Notes: generated by a model from the sequence alone, not told the origin. A stretch of DNA of 56,796 nt from Rhodococcus aetherivorans (GCF_011058165.1 NZ_JAALEG010000031.1:1-56796), one strand, 5' to 3'. Shown: positions 25,092 to 35,071, numbered from the stretch's first letter. A program made the numbers and translations.

Positions 25092-26065
25092 GTGAGCCGG
25101 CCCGCGACCTCGGCCGCCCAGTAGGTGAGCACGATGTCGGCGCCGGCGCGGCGGATACTCGTCAGCGACTCCAGAATTGCCGCGTCCCGGTCGATCCAGC
25201 CGTTCTGCGCGGCGGCGGTGATCATCGCGTACTCGCCGGAGATCTGATACGCCGCGACGGGCACGTCCGAGCGGTCCGCGACCTCGCGCAGCACGTCGAG
25301 GTACGACATCGCGGGCTTGACCATCACCAGGTCGGCGCCCTCGGCGAGATCGAGATCGACTTCGCGCAGCGCCTCCCGACGGTTCGCCGGATCCTGCTGG
25401 TAGGTGCGCCGATCGCCCTCGAGCGAGGAACCCACCGCGTCGCGGAACGGCCCGTAGAACGCCGACGCGTACTTCGCGGAGTACGCGATCTGCCCCACGT
25501 CCTGATGCCCCGCGGCGTCGAGCGCCGCCCGGATCGACGCGACCTGGCCGTCCATCATCCCGCTCGGCCCGAGCAGGTGCGCGCCCGCCTCGGCCTGCGC
25601 GACGGCCATCTCCGCGTACCGCTCGAGCGTCGCGTCGTTGTCCACCTCACCCGAAGCGCCCAGGACGCCACAGTGACCGTGGTCGGTGAACTCGTCGAGG
25701 CACGTGTCGGCCATCAGGACCGTCGCGTCGCCGAGTTCGGCGCGCAGGTCGCGCAGCGCGCGGTTGAGCACGCCCTCCGGGTCGGTGCCGCCGGATCCGC
25801 GGGCGTCCTTGTCCTCGGCCCGCGGCACGCCGAAGAGCATCAGCCCGCCGACACCGGCCTCGACCGCGGCGGTCGCCGCGGCCGGCAGCGAGTCGGGGGT
25901 GTGCTGGTACACGCCGGGCATCGAGGGAATCTCGCGCGGCGCGTCGAGCCCGTCGGCGACGAACATCGGCAGCACCAGATGCCGCGGCTCGAGGGAGGTT
26001 TCGGCGACCAGCCGGCGCATGGCCGGGGTGGTGCGCAGCCTGCGGGGACGGACATCGGGATACAT
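25088..26065 (-). CDS. hemB: Delta-aminolevulinic acid dehydratase (porphobilinogen synthase)
   Basis: HemB condenses two 5-aminolevulinate molecules to porphobilinogen. The 325-residue protein has both active-site lysines, in [17 protein letters not shown] (about 206) and [11 protein letters not shown] (about 260). The metal loop reads [18 protein letters not shown], keeping two of the three cysteines of zinc enzymes. ATG 26065 has GGAAGG about 11 nt upstream; GTG 26077 also matches the mycobacterial N-terminus but has no room for a ribosome site. A strong hairpin separates it from hemD. Confidence 0.93.
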   Translation of the reverse strand: MYPDVRPRRLRTTPAMRRLVAETSLEPRHLVLPMFVADGLDAPREIPSMPGVYQHTPDSLPAAATAAVEAGVGGLMLFGVPRAEDKDARGSGGTDPEGVLNRALRDLRAELGDATVLMADTCLDEFTDHGHCGVLGASGEVDNDATLERYAEMAVAQAEAGAHLLGPSGMMDGQVASIRAALDAAGHQDVGQIAYSAKYASAFYGPFRDAVGSSLEGDRRTYQQDPANRREALREVDLDLAEGADLVMVKPAMSYLDVLREVADRSDVPVAAYQISGEYAMITAAAQNGWIDRDAAILESLTSIRRAGADIVLTYWAAEVAGRLT

Positions 26066-26089
26066 CGGCGGACTCACCTTCCATGCAAG

Positions 26090-26133
26090 CCGTGCGCGGT
26101 TTCGGTAGCGGCAGCCACCGGAACCGCGCACGG
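26090..26133 (-). terminator. 17-bp hairpin between hemD and hemB
   Basis: CCGTGCGCGGTTTCGGT (26090-26106) pairs with ACCGGAACCGCGCACGG (26117-26133), with one mismatch over 17 bp and a 10-nt loop. It lies 5 bp after the hemD stop and 24 bp before the hemB ATG. No U-run follows, so it may be a weak terminator, a processing or stability element, or an attenuator lowering hemB expression. Confidence 0.65.
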
Positions 26134-26137
26134 TGGG

Positions 26138-27703
26138 TCAGCGGCGGGCGCGGGACTTCTTGCGGGGCGGCGGCAGCGCGCCCTCGGCCCGCAGCCGGGC
26201 CGCGTGCTCGGCGAGCGCCTCCACCAGGGGACCGATCTGGGCGGTCTCCGGCTGCACATCCACCCGCAGGCCGAACTCGATCGCGGTCTCCGCGGTCTTC
26301 GGCCCGATGCACGCGACGATGGTGCGCGCGTGCGGCTTACCGGCGATACCCACGAGGTTGCGGACCGTCGAGGACGAGGTGAAGCACACCGCGTCGAACC
26401 CACCGGTCTTGATCATCTCGCGGGTCTCGGCCGGCGGCGGCGCTGCCCGCACCGTGCGGTAGGCCGTCACGTCGTCGATCTCCCAGCCCCGCTCGCGCAG
26501 GCCCTCGGCGAGGGTCTCGGTGGCGATGTCGGCGCGCGGCAGCAGCACCCGGTTGACCGGGTCGAAAACGTCGTCGTACGGGGCGAACTCGGCCAGCAGG
26601 CCCTCGCTGGACTGCTCACCGGAGGGCACCAGCTCGGGGGTGATCCCGAACGAGCGCACCTTGTCCGCCGTCGCCTGCCCGACACACGCGATCTTCACGC
26701 CCGAGAAGGCGCGGGCGTCGAGGCCGAACGCCTCGAACTTCTCCCACACCGCGCGCACCGCGTTGGTGGAGGTGAACACCACCCACTGGTAGCGGCCGTC
26801 CACGAGACCCTTGACGGCCCTCTCCATCTGGGCCGGGCTGCGGGGCGGCTCGACGGCGATGGTCGGCACCTCGATCGGGATGGCGCCGTGCGCGACGAGC
26901 CGCTCGCTCATCTCCCCGGCCTGCTCCTTGGTGCGCGGCACCAGCACCGTCCAGCCGTACAGCGCGCGGGACTCCCACCACGAGAGCTTGCCGCGCTGCG
27001 AGACGATCTTGCCGACGGTGACGATGAGCGGCCCCACCAACTCGGAGCCGGCATCGTTGAGCGTGGCGAGGGTGGCCTCGACGGTGCGCTGTTGACGGGT
27101 CGTGCCCCGGACGGTGATCGCCGCGGGGGTCTGCGGCGCCAGCCCGTGCTCGACGAGGGCGCTGGCGGTCTCCGCGAGGTGACCGGACGTGGCGTGCAGC
27201 ACCAGCGGGCCGGGCGCGGCGGCGAGCGCCGCCCAGTCCACCTCGCCGCGCACGTCGACCTCGGTGTGGCACGAGCCCAGGGCCATGCCCGCGTAGCTCG
27301 GCACGGCCGAGCCGGGGGTCAGGCCCGGCAGGACCTCGAACACCACCTGGGTGCGGGCGACGGCGTTGACCTCGGCGATCACCGAGTCGGTGGTCAGCGG
27401 ATCACCGGCGACGAGGCGCACGACGTCGTGGCCGTTCTTCGCCTCCGCGACGAGGGTCTTGGCGACCTCGGTGGGCTCGCCCAGCGCGGGACGCACCTCG
27501 GCGACGGGCTCCCCGGTCTCCGGATCCCGGCCGGCGGTGGTACCGACGAGCGCGACCACCCCCTTGTCGACGTCGGGGTCGGTGAAGGCGATCGTCGCGC
27601 CCGCGAGCACGTCGCGGGCTCGCACGGTCAGCAGAGCCGGGTCGCCCGGCCCAGCTCCCACGAACAGGATCCGTCCGGGATTGTGCTTACGGACTCGGCT
27701 CAT
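26138..27703 (-). CDS. hemD: Fused uroporphyrinogen-III methyltransferase / uroporphyrinogen-III synthase
   Basis: This is a 521-residue two-domain protein. Residues 8-245 form an SAM-dependent tetrapyrrole methylase (FVGAGPGDPALLTVRA near 15-30, LVAGDP near 100-105). Residues 255-500 form HemD (uroporphyrinogen-III synthase), with FTSTNAVRA near 310 and CFTSSSTVRNL near 440. HemD closes the tetrapyrrole ring; the methylase would start sirohaem or cobalamin synthesis. The methylase domain looks shortened compared with free CobA proteins and may be weak or inactive, as suspected for its actinobacterial relatives. The tail is Arg/Lys-rich (KKSRARR). Confidence 0.9.
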   Translation of the reverse strand: MSRVRKHNPGRILFVGAGPGDPALLTVRARDVLAGATIAFTDPDVDKGVVALVGTTAGRDPETGEPVAEVRPALGEPTEVAKTLVAEAKNGHDVVRLVAGDPLTTDSVIAEVNAVARTQVVFEVLPGLTPGSAVPSYAGMALGSCHTEVDVRGEVDWAALAAAPGPLVLHATSGHLAETASALVEHGLAPQTPAAITVRGTTRQQRTVEATLATLNDAGSELVGPLIVTVGKIVSQRGKLSWWESRALYGWTVLVPRTKEQAGEMSERLVAHGAIPIEVPTIAVEPPRSPAQMERAVKGLVDGRYQWVVFTSTNAVRAVWEKFEAFGLDARAFSGVKIACVGQATADKVRSFGITPELVPSGEQSSEGLLAEFAPYDDVFDPVNRVLLPRADIATETLAEGLRERGWEIDDVTAYRTVRAAPPPAETREMIKTGGFDAVCFTSSSTVRNLVGIAGKPHARTIVACIGPKTAETAIEFGLRVDVQPETAQIGPLVEALAEHAARLRAEGALPPPRKKSRARR

Positions 27704-27766
27704 CGGTCATTCTCCAGTGCGGTCAAATCTGCGGTAAGGGGAAACCTGGGGTGCGGACGGAGGGCG

Positions 27767-28780
27767 TCAAACATCTGCGGTGCCCTGTTCCGGCGCGTCG
27801 TCCGCACGGCTGGTCATCAGCTCGCGCGCACCGAGATCGAGCAACTCGCGGGCCACCGCCCGGCCCAGCTCCTCCGCGCGGTCGGGATCGCCGACGGCGC
27901 TCGCGCGCAGCACGTCCGAGCCGTCCAGGGCGGCGGCGCAGCCGCGCACGGACAGTTCCTCGATCACGCGGCCGTCGTCGTCGAGGGATTCGACGACCTC
28001 GGCAACGGCCCCGACCGGGGCGGTGCAGCCGGCCTCGAGCTCGGCGAGCAGGGCCCGTTCGGCGACGACCGCGACGCGGCTGGCGCGGTCGTCGAGGCCG
28101 GCGAGGATCTCGATCAGTGCGGTGTCCCCGGCGCGGCATTCGACCGCGAGGGCCCCCTGGGAGGGCGCCGGCAGCATCTGCACCGGCTCGAGCGACTCGG
28201 TGATCCGGTCGAGGCGGCCGATGCGCGAGAGCCCCGCCCGGGCGATGACGATGGCGTCCAGTTCGCCGGACGCGACCTTCCCGAGCCGGGTGTCGATGTT
28301 CCCGCGCAGCGGCTGGATGTCGAGGCCCAGGCCCATGGCGGCGAGCTGGGCACGCCGCCGCGGCGCGGAGGTGCCCACGCGGGAGCCGGGCGGCAGTTCG
28401 CCGAGCACCAGGCCGTCGCGGGCGACGAGCGCGTCCCGCGGATCCTCACGCGGCGGCACGGCCGCGATCACCAGACGCGGATCCTGCGCGGTCGGCAGAT
28501 CCTTGTACGAGTGCACGGCCAGGTCGACGTCGCCGGCGAGCAGCGCCTCGCGCAGCTCGGCGGTGAAGACGCCGACGCCGATCCGCTCGACCGGACCGGC
28601 GGTCACGTCGCCCTTGGTGGTGATGACGACCAGCTCGGCGGGATGGCCGGCGGCGATCAGCGCGTCCCGGACGGTGCCCGCCTGCGTGGTCGCCAGCAGG
28701 CTGCCGCGCGTTCCGATCCGCAGCGTGCGGCTGCCGGTCCCGGCTTCGATCCGGGTGTCCGATGCGACCTCGGCTCTCAT
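27767..28780 (-). CDS. hemC: Hydroxymethylbilane synthase (porphobilinogen deaminase)
   Basis: HemC polymerises four porphobilinogen units. The 337-residue protein is complete: [12 protein letters not shown] near residues 19-30, HSYKDLPT near 95-102, and the dipyrromethane-cofactor cysteine in [12 protein letters not shown] near 258. ATG 28780 overlaps the hemA stop as ATGA. A 63-bp gap without a hairpin precedes hemD. About 18 extra N-terminal residues precede the conserved core. Confidence 0.94.
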   Translation of the reverse strand: MRAEVASDTRIEAGTGSRTLRIGTRGSLLATTQAGTVRDALIAAGHPAELVVITTKGDVTAGPVERIGVGVFTAELREALLAGDVDLAVHSYKDLPTAQDPRLVIAAVPPREDPRDALVARDGLVLGELPPGSRVGTSAPRRRAQLAAMGLGLDIQPLRGNIDTRLGKVASGELDAIVIARAGLSRIGRLDRITESLEPVQMLPAPSQGALAVECRAGDTALIEILAGLDDRASRVAVVAERALLAELEAGCTAPVGAVAEVVESLDDDGRVIEELSVRGCAAALDGSDVLRASAVGDPDRAEELGRAVARELLDLGARELMTSRADDAPEQGTADV

Positions 28781-30231
28781 GCCTGCCTTTCCTCTCGGGG
28801 AGCCCCCAGCGGGCCGGGAAACTGCTTCCGGGGAGCCTGCAGCTCCGTGGTGACGGCCGGATCCAGCGCGGCCGAGAGATCGGTCGCGCCGGTCACGTCG
28901 GGCAGCGCGCCGAGCTCCTTCGCCACCGGGGTGGCGACGGCCTCGGCGGCACCCGGACGCAGTTCGAACAGCTCGCGCAGCGCCTCGGCGTACTGGTCGC
29001 CGCCGGGGGTGGACGCCAGTTGCTTGACGCGCACCGTCGGCGCGTGCAGCAGCTTGTCCACGACGCGGCGCACCGTGCGGGCGACCTCCCCGCGCTGACC
29101 GTCGTCGAGCCCCGGCAACCGGGACTCGAGCCGCAGCAGCTCGCCCTCGACGACCTCGGCGGCACGCTGGCGCAGGGCGGTGACGGTGGGGGTGACCTCG
29201 GCGAGGCGCTGGGACGCGAGGTAGTCGGCGAGTTCGCCGGCGACGATCGAGCGGGCGGCCTCGGTGTCGGAGGCGGCGGCCCCGGCCGCGGGATCGCGTT
29301 GCAGCGACTCCATGTCGAAGACGGTGACGCCGGGCAGACCCGAAACGGCAGGCTCCACGTCGCGCGGCAGGCCGAGATCGCAGATCACCAGCGGGCGGGT
29401 GCTGCGCTCGGGCTGGGCGAGGGCCCGGTGCGCGTCGGCGAGGGTGACGACCGTACCGACGGCCCCCGTGCAGGTGACGGCCACATCGGCCTGCGACAAC
29501 GCGGCGGCGAGCCGCTCGAACGGCATGACGTCGGCCTCGACGCCGTTGCCGCGTGCGGTCTCGGCGAGCCGCTCGGCGCGCTCGCGGGTCCGGTTGACCA
29601 CCACGATGCGCCCGATTCCGGCGCGGGTGAGATGCGCGACGGCGAGCCCGCCCATCGCGCCCGCGCCGATCACGGCGGCGGTGCGGCCGGCGAGACCGTC
29701 GAGCGATGTCGCGGCCTTGTCCAGCGCCACCGACACGACGGAGGCACCCGCCGCGTCGATGCCGGTCTCGGTGTGCACCCGCTTGCCCACGCGCAGCGCC
29801 TGCTGGGCCAGCTCGTGCAGGGCCCGGCCGGCGGCCTGCTGGGCGTCGGCGCTCGCGTAGGCGGTACGGATCTGGCCGAGGATCTGCTGCTCGCCGACCA
29901 CCATGGAGTCCAGCCCGCTGGCCACGGCGAACAGATGCTCGGCGGCCGCCTCGCTGTAGCGCACGTACGCGTGCTTGTGCAGATCGACGAGGGTCAGGCC
30001 CGAGTGCTCGGCCATGAGCTCGCTGACGTCGGCCAGCGCACCGTGGAACGCGTCGACCACCGCGTAGATCTCCACCCGGTTGCAGGTGGAGACGATCATC
30101 GCCTCCGAGATGTGGTCGGAGGCCATCATCTTGTCGGTCAGCTTGGGTCGATCGGTGTCGGTGACGGCGACCTTCTCGAGGACCGAGACGGGCGCGGTCC
30201 TGTGCGAGACCCCGACGAGGAGAACACTCAC
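28777..30231 (-). CDS. hemA: Glutamyl-tRNA reductase
   Basis: HemA reduces glutamyl-tRNA to glutamate-1-semialdehyde and is the committed, regulated step of the C5 haem pathway. In 484 residues it shows the N-terminal GVSHRTAPV, the catalytic Cys of STCNRVEIY near residue 50, the quinate/shikimate-type NADPH domain with [12 protein letters not shown] near 190, and a C-terminal dimerisation helix region. A Pro-rich extension of about 30 residues follows the family core. GTG 30231 overlaps the rex stop as GTGA. Confidence 0.95.
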   Translation of the reverse strand: MSVLLVGVSHRTAPVSVLEKVAVTDTDRPKLTDKMMASDHISEAMIVSTCNRVEIYAVVDAFHGALADVSELMAEHSGLTLVDLHKHAYVRYSEAAAEHLFAVASGLDSMVVGEQQILGQIRTAYASADAQQAAGRALHELAQQALRVGKRVHTETGIDAAGASVVSVALDKAATSLDGLAGRTAAVIGAGAMGGLAVAHLTRAGIGRIVVVNRTRERAERLAETARGNGVEADVMPFERLAAALSQADVAVTCTGAVGTVVTLADAHRALAQPERSTRPLVICDLGLPRDVEPAVSGLPGVTVFDMESLQRDPAAGAAASDTEAARSIVAGELADYLASQRLAEVTPTVTALRQRAAEVVEGELLRLESRLPGLDDGQRGEVARTVRRVVDKLLHAPTVRVKQLASTPGGDQYAEALRELFELRPGAAEAVATPVAKELGALPDVTGATDLSAALDPAVTTELQAPRKQFPGPLGAPREERQA

Positions 30232-31094
30232 GGCGCAATCACCGATCCGTTTCTTGTCGCTGCCGAGGCCACTGGGCTCGGCGTTCCTGATGCGGTGTGC
30301 CCGTTCGCGCTCGGCGCGGTGAGCCCCGACGCGGCGCGCCGGGTGTCGGTCAGGCCCGCGTGACTGCCGCCCGCCACCTGGGCGAGTGCGTCGTTGCGGG
30401 CGCTGTGGAACGAGAGGACCTGCATTTCCACGGACAGGTCGACCCGCCGGACCTCGACATGGTCGGGCACCGCGAGGGGCGCCGAGGCGAAGCTCAGCAC
30501 GGACCGGACACCGGAGCGCACCAGCAGGTCGCACACACCCTGGGCGGCGGCGTCCGGGGTGGCGATGACGCCGATCGTGGCACCGAGTTCGCGGGCGGCC
30601 GCTTCGAGCCCGTCGACGTGGCGGATGGTCAGGTTCCCCACCCGCGTCCCCACCCGCGCCGGGTCGGCGTCGAACAGTCCGGCCATCGTGAACCCTCGGC
30701 GGTCGAAGCCGGCGTACCCGGCCAGGGCACGGCCGAGATTGCCGACGCCGACGAGCACCACGCGGTGCCCCCGGTCGAGGCCGAGTGCGTTCTCGATGCG
30801 GGCCTGCAGGCGCAGCACGTCGTAGCCGACGCCGCGCACCCCGTTGGGCCCGAGAAAGGACAGATCCTTGCGAAGCTTCGCGGAACCGACCCCGGACGCG
30901 GTGGCGAGTTCCTCGCTCGAGACGATGAGCGTGCCCTCGTCGGCGAGCATTCCGAGGACCCGCAGATACGTCGCGAGACGCGTCACAGTAGCCTGGGGGA
31001 TGTCCCGCACAGGGACACCGGGAGACGCACCCCCGCCGACTTCGGCGACGCCGCCGCGGGCAGCGTCGCCCTGCGGGGGGTGCAGCTCTGTCAC
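30228..31094 (-). CDS. rex: NADH-sensing transcriptional repressor Rex
   Basis: The 288-residue protein has a winged-helix DNA-binding domain (about residues 30-95, including [13 protein letters not shown]) and an NAD(H) Rossmann domain with [12 protein letters not shown] near 110-121. A C-terminal swapped helix and an unusual low-complexity tail of about 50 residues complete it. GTG 31094 is favoured over upstream codons because GAGGAG lies 8 nt before it. Rex releases DNA when NADH rises. The rex-hemACD order is shared with Streptomyces, and a matching operator lies upstream, so it should repress itself and haem synthesis. Confidence 0.93.
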   Translation of the reverse strand: MTELHPPQGDAARGGVAEVGGGASPGVPVRDIPQATVTRLATYLRVLGMLADEGTLIVSSEELATASGVGSAKLRKDLSFLGPNGVRGVGYDVLRLQARIENALGLDRGHRVVLVGVGNLGRALAGYAGFDRRGFTMAGLFDADPARVGTRVGNLTIRHVDGLEAAARELGATIGVIATPDAAAQGVCDLLVRSGVRSVLSFASAPLAVPDHVEVRRVDLSVEMQVLSFHSARNDALAQVAGGSHAGLTDTRRAASGLTAPSANGHTASGTPSPVASAATRNGSVIAP

Positions 31095-31176
31095 GTTCGT
31101 GGCTCCTCGTCCGGCCGACGGGTACACGTCGGTCCTCACGGTGATCCGGGGGATTCGTTCACACCACGGTAACCGC

Positions 31177-31194
31177 TTGTGAAGCCCTGCACAA
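31177..31194 (-). promoter_or_regulatory. Rex operator (ROP) upstream of rex-hemACDB
   Basis: TTGTGAAGCCCTGCACAA matches the Rex consensus TTGTGAA-N4-TTCACAA at 13 of 14 defined positions. It is 83 bp upstream of the rex GTG in the 160-bp gap between rex and the glutaredoxin gene. A second half site, GTTCACAC, lies nearby at 31158-31165. Confidence 0.8.
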
Positions 31195-31254
31195 AGTTGC
31201 TCGAACGGCCCCGAATGTGCTTCTCACCTGCACGACGGTTCCGCCCAGGGGCGC

Positions 31255-31545
31255 TCAACCGGCGAGATCGGCCCGCAACCGCGGCTCGTCGACCTCCCAG
31301 TAGCTGTGTTCACGGCCGTCGAGCAGCACCACCGGCAGACGATCGCCGAATTCGGCGCGCAGGTCGGGATCCGTTGAGGCAGCCCGATCGACGTCGATGC
31401 ACGTCAGCCCGGCTCCGAACTCGTCGCACAGTTGCTCGAGCAGAGTCAGTGCCGGCGCGCAGGCACCGCAGCCGGCTCGGACGAGGAGGGTGATCTCGTG
31501 GCGGGTGCCGGATGTGGCGGCGGGTCCGGGCAGATGTTCGCTCAT
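31255..31545 (-). CDS. Glutaredoxin/thioredoxin-fold small protein (Rv0508-like)
   Basis: This 96-residue protein has the redox motif CGAC in [12 protein letters not shown] near residues 26-29 and a cis-Pro in RLPVVLLDG near 70. It fits a DUF836-type glutaredoxin-like fold. Its place beside rex and hemA is conserved with mycobacteria. In a mycothiol organism it may work with mycothiol or thioredoxin reductase; the partner is unknown. The gene is divergent from the HAD gene with 184 bp between. Confidence 0.85.
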   Translation of the reverse strand: MSEHLPGPAATSGTRHEITLLVRAGCGACAPALTLLEQLCDEFGAGLTCIDVDRAASTDPDLRAEFGDRLPVVLLDGREHSYWEVDEPRLRADLAG

Positions 31546-31633
31546 GGGGTCAACTGTGCGTCATACCCCACCGAGACGAACGTCACACCCACCGGCCACA
31601 TGCGGCAACGCGCGGAGGGGGCCGTGTCGCGGG

Positions 31634-31688
31634 CTAGGCTGGGGCGGTCTGCCACACACGACGGCCGGCCGCCGACGAACCGGCCGGC
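31634..31688 (+). promoter_or_regulatory. Predicted -10 box and leader hairpin of the HAD gene
   Basis: TAGGCT at 31634-31639 is a typical actinobacterial -10 hexamer about 90 bp before the GTG at 31730. Downstream, GCCGGCCG (31664-31671) and CGGCCGGC (31681-31688) can form an 8-bp hairpin in the leader. The ribosome site AGGGAGG lies beyond it at 31717-31723 and remains free. No experimental start is known. Confidence 0.4.
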
Positions 31689-31729
31689 AGCACTCGACGG
31701 CGCGGCCGTCGCGCAACAGGGAGGTGCAG

Positions 31730-32746
31730 GTGCCGGAACGTCCAGTGCCACACGGCTGGGGATTCGGCGAGAACCTGGCCGGCCGCGTCAGCGAGACCCT
31801 GGCGGGTCTGATCCGGCCCGGCCGGCGCCGGCTGCTGAGCAAGTTCGGCCCCAGCGAGGCCGAGGTCCGCGCGAACCTCGCCGGCCAGGCGAGCGCCGAC
31901 GCCGCTCTCGCGCTGCAGGAGGCCCGCACCGAGGCCGAGCCCGCCGACACCTCGACCACCGCCGTTCCGCAGGACCTGACCGCGGCCGCGTTCTTCGACG
32001 TCGACAACACGATGGTGCAGGGCGCGTCGATCATCCATTTCGCGCGCGGACTCGCCGCCCGCGACTACTTCACCAAGTCCGACCTGGCCGAATTCGCCTG
32101 GCAGCAGGTCAAGTTCCGGGTCACCGGCAAGGAGAACTCGGACGACGTCGCCAGCGGCCGCGAGAAGGCGCTGTCGTTCGTCGCCGGCCGGTCCACGGCG
32201 GAGCTGGCCCGCCTCGGCGAGGAGATCTACGACGAGATCATCGCGGACAAGATCTGGCCCGGCACCCGGGCGCTGGCGCAGATGCACCTCGACGCGGGGC
32301 AGCAGGTGTGGCTGGTGACGGCCACCCCGGTCGAACTGGCGAACGTCATCGCCGAGCGGCTCGGTCTGACCGGCGCCCTCGGCACCGTCGCCGAATCGGA
32401 GGACGGCGTGTTCACCGGCCGCCTCGTCGGGGACATCCTGCACGGCCTGGGCAAGGCCCACGCGGTGCGGGCCCTGGCGATCCGCGAGGGCCTGAACCTC
32501 AAGCGCTGCACGGCGTACTCCGACAGCCACAACGACGTGCCCATGCTCTCGCTCGTCGGCACGCCGGTCGCCGTCAACCCGGACGCCGACCTGCGGGAGC
32601 TGGCGAAGACCCGGGGCTGGGAGATCCGGGATTTCCGCACGGCCCGCAAGGCGGCGCGCATCGGGGTGCCGACGGCGTTGGCGCTCGGCGCGGCCGGCGG
32701 AGCGCTCGCCGCCGCCCTCGGCCGGCGCCGCGACCCCGCCGCGTGA
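31730..32746 (+). CDS. HAD-IB family phosphatase (SerB1-like)
   Basis: This 338-residue protein has an Ala/Glu-rich N-terminal extension of about 80 residues. The HAD domain follows, with nucleophile motif [10 protein letters not shown] (Asp90, Asp92), motif II VTATP near 190 and motif [13 protein letters not shown] near 255-265. A hydrophobic segment near the C-terminus ([15 protein letters not shown]) could touch the membrane. Related proteins are annotated as phosphoserine phosphatase SerB1, but substrate use is uncertain. GTG 31730 is chosen for its 6-nt distance to AGGGAGG. Confidence 0.88.
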   Translation: MPERPVPHGWGFGENLAGRVSETLAGLIRPGRRRLLSKFGPSEAEVRANLAGQASADAALALQEARTEAEPADTSTTAVPQDLTAAAFFDVDNTMVQGASIIHFARGLAARDYFTKSDLAEFAWQQVKFRVTGKENSDDVASGREKALSFVAGRSTAELARLGEEIYDEIIADKIWPGTRALAQMHLDAGQQVWLVTATPVELANVIAERLGLTGALGTVAESEDGVFTGRLVGDILHGLGKAHAVRALAIREGLNLKRCTAYSDSHNDVPMLSLVGTPVAVNPDADLRELAKTRGWEIRDFRTARKAARIGVPTALALGAAGGALAAALGRRRDPAA

Positions 32747-32761
32747 CGCGGGGCCGGTGCC

Positions 32762-33784
32762 CTAGCCGAGAAAGACGTTGCGCCGCTTGGTGAGCAACCG
32801 GTACAGCGTCTGCTGGATGGTCTCCCGCACGTGGTCGGTGACCTCGAACAGCACCATCGGATCCTCCACCGCGGCGTCGTCGTAGACGTCGGTGGCGATC
32901 GGTGTGCCGAACTCGATGTACCACTTCGAGGGCAGCGGAACGATGCCCAGCGGACCGAGAGCCGGGAAGAGCGGGGTGATCGGGAAGTACGGAAGGCCGA
33001 GGAGCCGGGCGATGGACGTGAGGTCGGCGATCTTCGGGTAGATCTCCTCCGAGCCCACGATCGAACAGGGCACGATCGGTGCCTTGGTCTGGAGCGCGGC
33101 CGAGACGAAGCCCCCGCGCCCGAACCGCTGTAGCTTGTAGCGTTCGCTGAACGGCTTGCCGAGCCCCTTGTACCCCTCGGGGAACACCGCGACGACCTGA
33201 TCCTCGCGGAGGAGCCGCTCGGCGTCGGGATGGCACGCGAGGGTGTGCCCGGCCTTGCGGGTGACGCTGCCGACGACCGGCATCCCGAAGGCGAGGTCGG
33301 CCGCGAGCATCCGCAGCGGACGGTGGGCGAGGTCGTGCACCGCGACGGAGGTCATCAGCGCGTCCACCGGCAACGTGCCGGCATGGTTGGCAACGATCAG
33401 CGCGCGGCCGTCGGCCGGAATGTTCTCGATGCCCCGCACCTCGACGCGGAACCACTTCTCGAACAGCGGCCGCAGCGCGGGCAGCAGGACGTTGTCGGTG
33501 AAATGCGGATCGAACCCGAAGTCGTCCACCTCGTAGTCGCCCGTGATGCGGCGCCGGAGGAACTCGGCGGTACCGGTGATCTGCCCGACCAGCTTGTGCC
33601 GCAGATCGTCGAGGAACCCGTCGGCCGCCGTCTCCTGCACGGGCAGCTCGGGGCGCTCGGGTGGTGTCGGCGAGCCGAGGCCGTACGTCGACGGATGACC
33701 GGAACCGGCCCCCGGGCGTGCGGCCGCCCGCCGCGCCGACCCCGTCCCACCGTGGAGCGGAATCACCTTGGCAACTTCTGTCAT
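32762..33784 (-). CDS. Lysophospholipid acyltransferase family protein (Rv0502-like)
   Basis: This 340-residue protein belongs to the PlsC superfamily with a longer, Pro-rich N-terminus (about 50 residues). The block I region is NHAGTLPVDAL near 133-143, with the Asp further from His than the usual HX4D, and block III is FPEGYKGLGKPF near 200-211. This matches the diacylglycerol-acyltransferase-like subgroup. ATG 33784 overlaps the epimerase-like gene stop as ATGA, and the pair is conserved with mycobacteria, suggesting a shared lipid or glycolipid pathway. Confidence 0.87.
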   Translation of the reverse strand: MTEVAKVIPLHGGTGSARRAAARPGAGSGHPSTYGLGSPTPPERPELPVQETAADGFLDDLRHKLVGQITGTAEFLRRRITGDYEVDDFGFDPHFTDNVLLPALRPLFEKWFRVEVRGIENIPADGRALIVANHAGTLPVDALMTSVAVHDLAHRPLRMLAADLAFGMPVVGSVTRKAGHTLACHPDAERLLREDQVVAVFPEGYKGLGKPFSERYKLQRFGRGGFVSAALQTKAPIVPCSIVGSEEIYPKIADLTSIARLLGLPYFPITPLFPALGPLGIVPLPSKWYIEFGTPIATDVYDDAAVEDPMVLFEVTDHVRETIQQTLYRLLTKRRNVFLG

Positions 33785-34872
33785 CGCGCCTCCATCCGCT
33801 CTCCGAGCGCCGAGAGCAGGACCGACTCGGTTCGATCGACCCATTCCGTCCGGACGACCCGCCGCAGTCCGACGTTGCGGGCGAAGTCGTCGAGTGCCTG
33901 CTTGGTGGTCCACCTCGGCTCGAAGCCGAGTTCGGTGCGCATCCGCGTGGTGTCCAGGCCGCGCCCGAAGTGGAAGTAGTCGAGTTCTTCCTTGTTGAAC
34001 GATTTCATCACCGGCCCCATCAGTGCCTGCCCGACGGTGCGGAACAACCCGTAGGGCATCGGCACGGTCAGTCCGCCGGCCCGCCGCACGGCCTGCGACA
34101 TCATCACGATGCCGTCGCCGGCGACGTTGTAGGTCCCGGGCGGCCCCGCGACGGTGGCCCGTTCGAGCGCCGAGAGGGCGTCCTCCTCGTGCAGCAACTG
34201 CAACCGGGCGTCGCGACCGAGGATGGTGGGCACGATCGGCGAGGTGAGGTACCGCGAGACCGAGCCGGGCATATGGTTGCCCACCGTCGGGGCGAGACGC
34301 AGGATCGTCGCGGCGATGTCGGGCCGCCGGCGCGCCATTCCGCGCAGGTAGCCCTCGACCTCGATCATGTCGCGGGCGAAGGCGCCGGTCGGCCGCCGGC
34401 GCGCGCTCATCTCCTCGGTGAACTTCGCGGGGTCCTTCGCGCTCGAGCCGTACACCACCGACGACGAGCGCAGCACGACGCGCCGCACGGACGGGGTCTT
34501 CTGGCACACGGCGAACAACTGCATCGCGCCGAGGACGTTCATGTCCTTCATCGCGGCGCGGCTACCGGACTTGGGAGCCTTGGTGAGGGTCGACGCGTGG
34601 ACGACGGTGTCGACGTCCATGTTCCGGATGACCTTGCCGATGAGGGGGTTGCGGATGTCGGCGAGCACGAACTCGGCGCGGCCCATGCGCCGCAGCATGT
34701 CCTTGGTGGGCGACTGGGTGTCGACCGCGATGACGCGCTCGACCGCCGGATGCTGCGCCAGCCGGGTGACCAGGTAGCCACCGAGGAATCGGCTCGCTCC
34801 GGTCACCAGGGCCACCCTCGGCGGGTCGATACCGTCGATCTCCGAACTCACCCACATACCCCCTGCCGTCAC
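33781..34872 (-). CDS. SDR-family NAD-dependent epimerase-like protein (GalE2-like)
   Basis: This is a 363-residue extended short-chain dehydrogenase. The NAD-binding TGASRFLGGYL lies near residues 24-34 and DIRNP near 72. SSSVVYGSS near 136-144 supplies the catalytic Ser region, but the usual YxxxK appears as FARDM, so the standard catalytic Tyr and Lys are missing. It may bind nucleotide or sugar without epimerase chemistry, or use another mechanism. ATG 34872 is the first start; ATG 34857 and GTG 34851 are alternatives. Coupled to the acyltransferase gene. Confidence 0.85.
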   Translation of the reverse strand: MTAGGMWVSSEIDGIDPPRVALVTGASRFLGGYLVTRLAQHPAVERVIAVDTQSPTKDMLRRMGRAEFVLADIRNPLIGKVIRNMDVDTVVHASTLTKAPKSGSRAAMKDMNVLGAMQLFAVCQKTPSVRRVVLRSSSVVYGSSAKDPAKFTEEMSARRRPTGAFARDMIEVEGYLRGMARRRPDIAATILRLAPTVGNHMPGSVSRYLTSPIVPTILGRDARLQLLHEEDALSALERATVAGPPGTYNVAGDGIVMMSQAVRRAGGLTVPMPYGLFRTVGQALMGPVMKSFNKEELDYFHFGRGLDTTRMRTELGFEPRWTTKQALDDFARNVGLRRVVRTEWVDRTESVLLSALGERMEAR

Positions 34873-35039
34873 TCCGGTCTCTCACGATACGGTGACTTTC
34901 GCAACAAAGCATTACACCGGAGTAACCGATCACCGGAATGGCCCCTGTGCGGGACCTTCGGCCCCTCGGGCGCACACTCCGCATTCCGGCCGAACCGGAC
35001 ATTCCGCTCGCCGGCCGCCGACGAGCCGGCGGAAACGCT

Positions 35040-35071
35040 CGATGCCCGCCACCGCGGGGTGACGGGCATCG
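35040..35071 (-). terminator. Hairpin downstream of the bL37 gene
   Basis: CGATGCCCG (35040-35048) and CGGGCATCG (35063-35071) form a perfect 9-bp stem with a 14-nt loop, 10 bp after the stop of the small ribosomal protein gene on the minus strand. No strong T-run follows, as is common in high-GC terminators. Confidence 0.55.

Noticed and set aside
25505-29098. Very long plus-strand open frame (1197 codons) over the haem operon
   Set aside because: It is antisense to hemB, hemD and hemC, is His/Arg/Gly-rich without any domain, and arises from high GC at third positions of the real genes.
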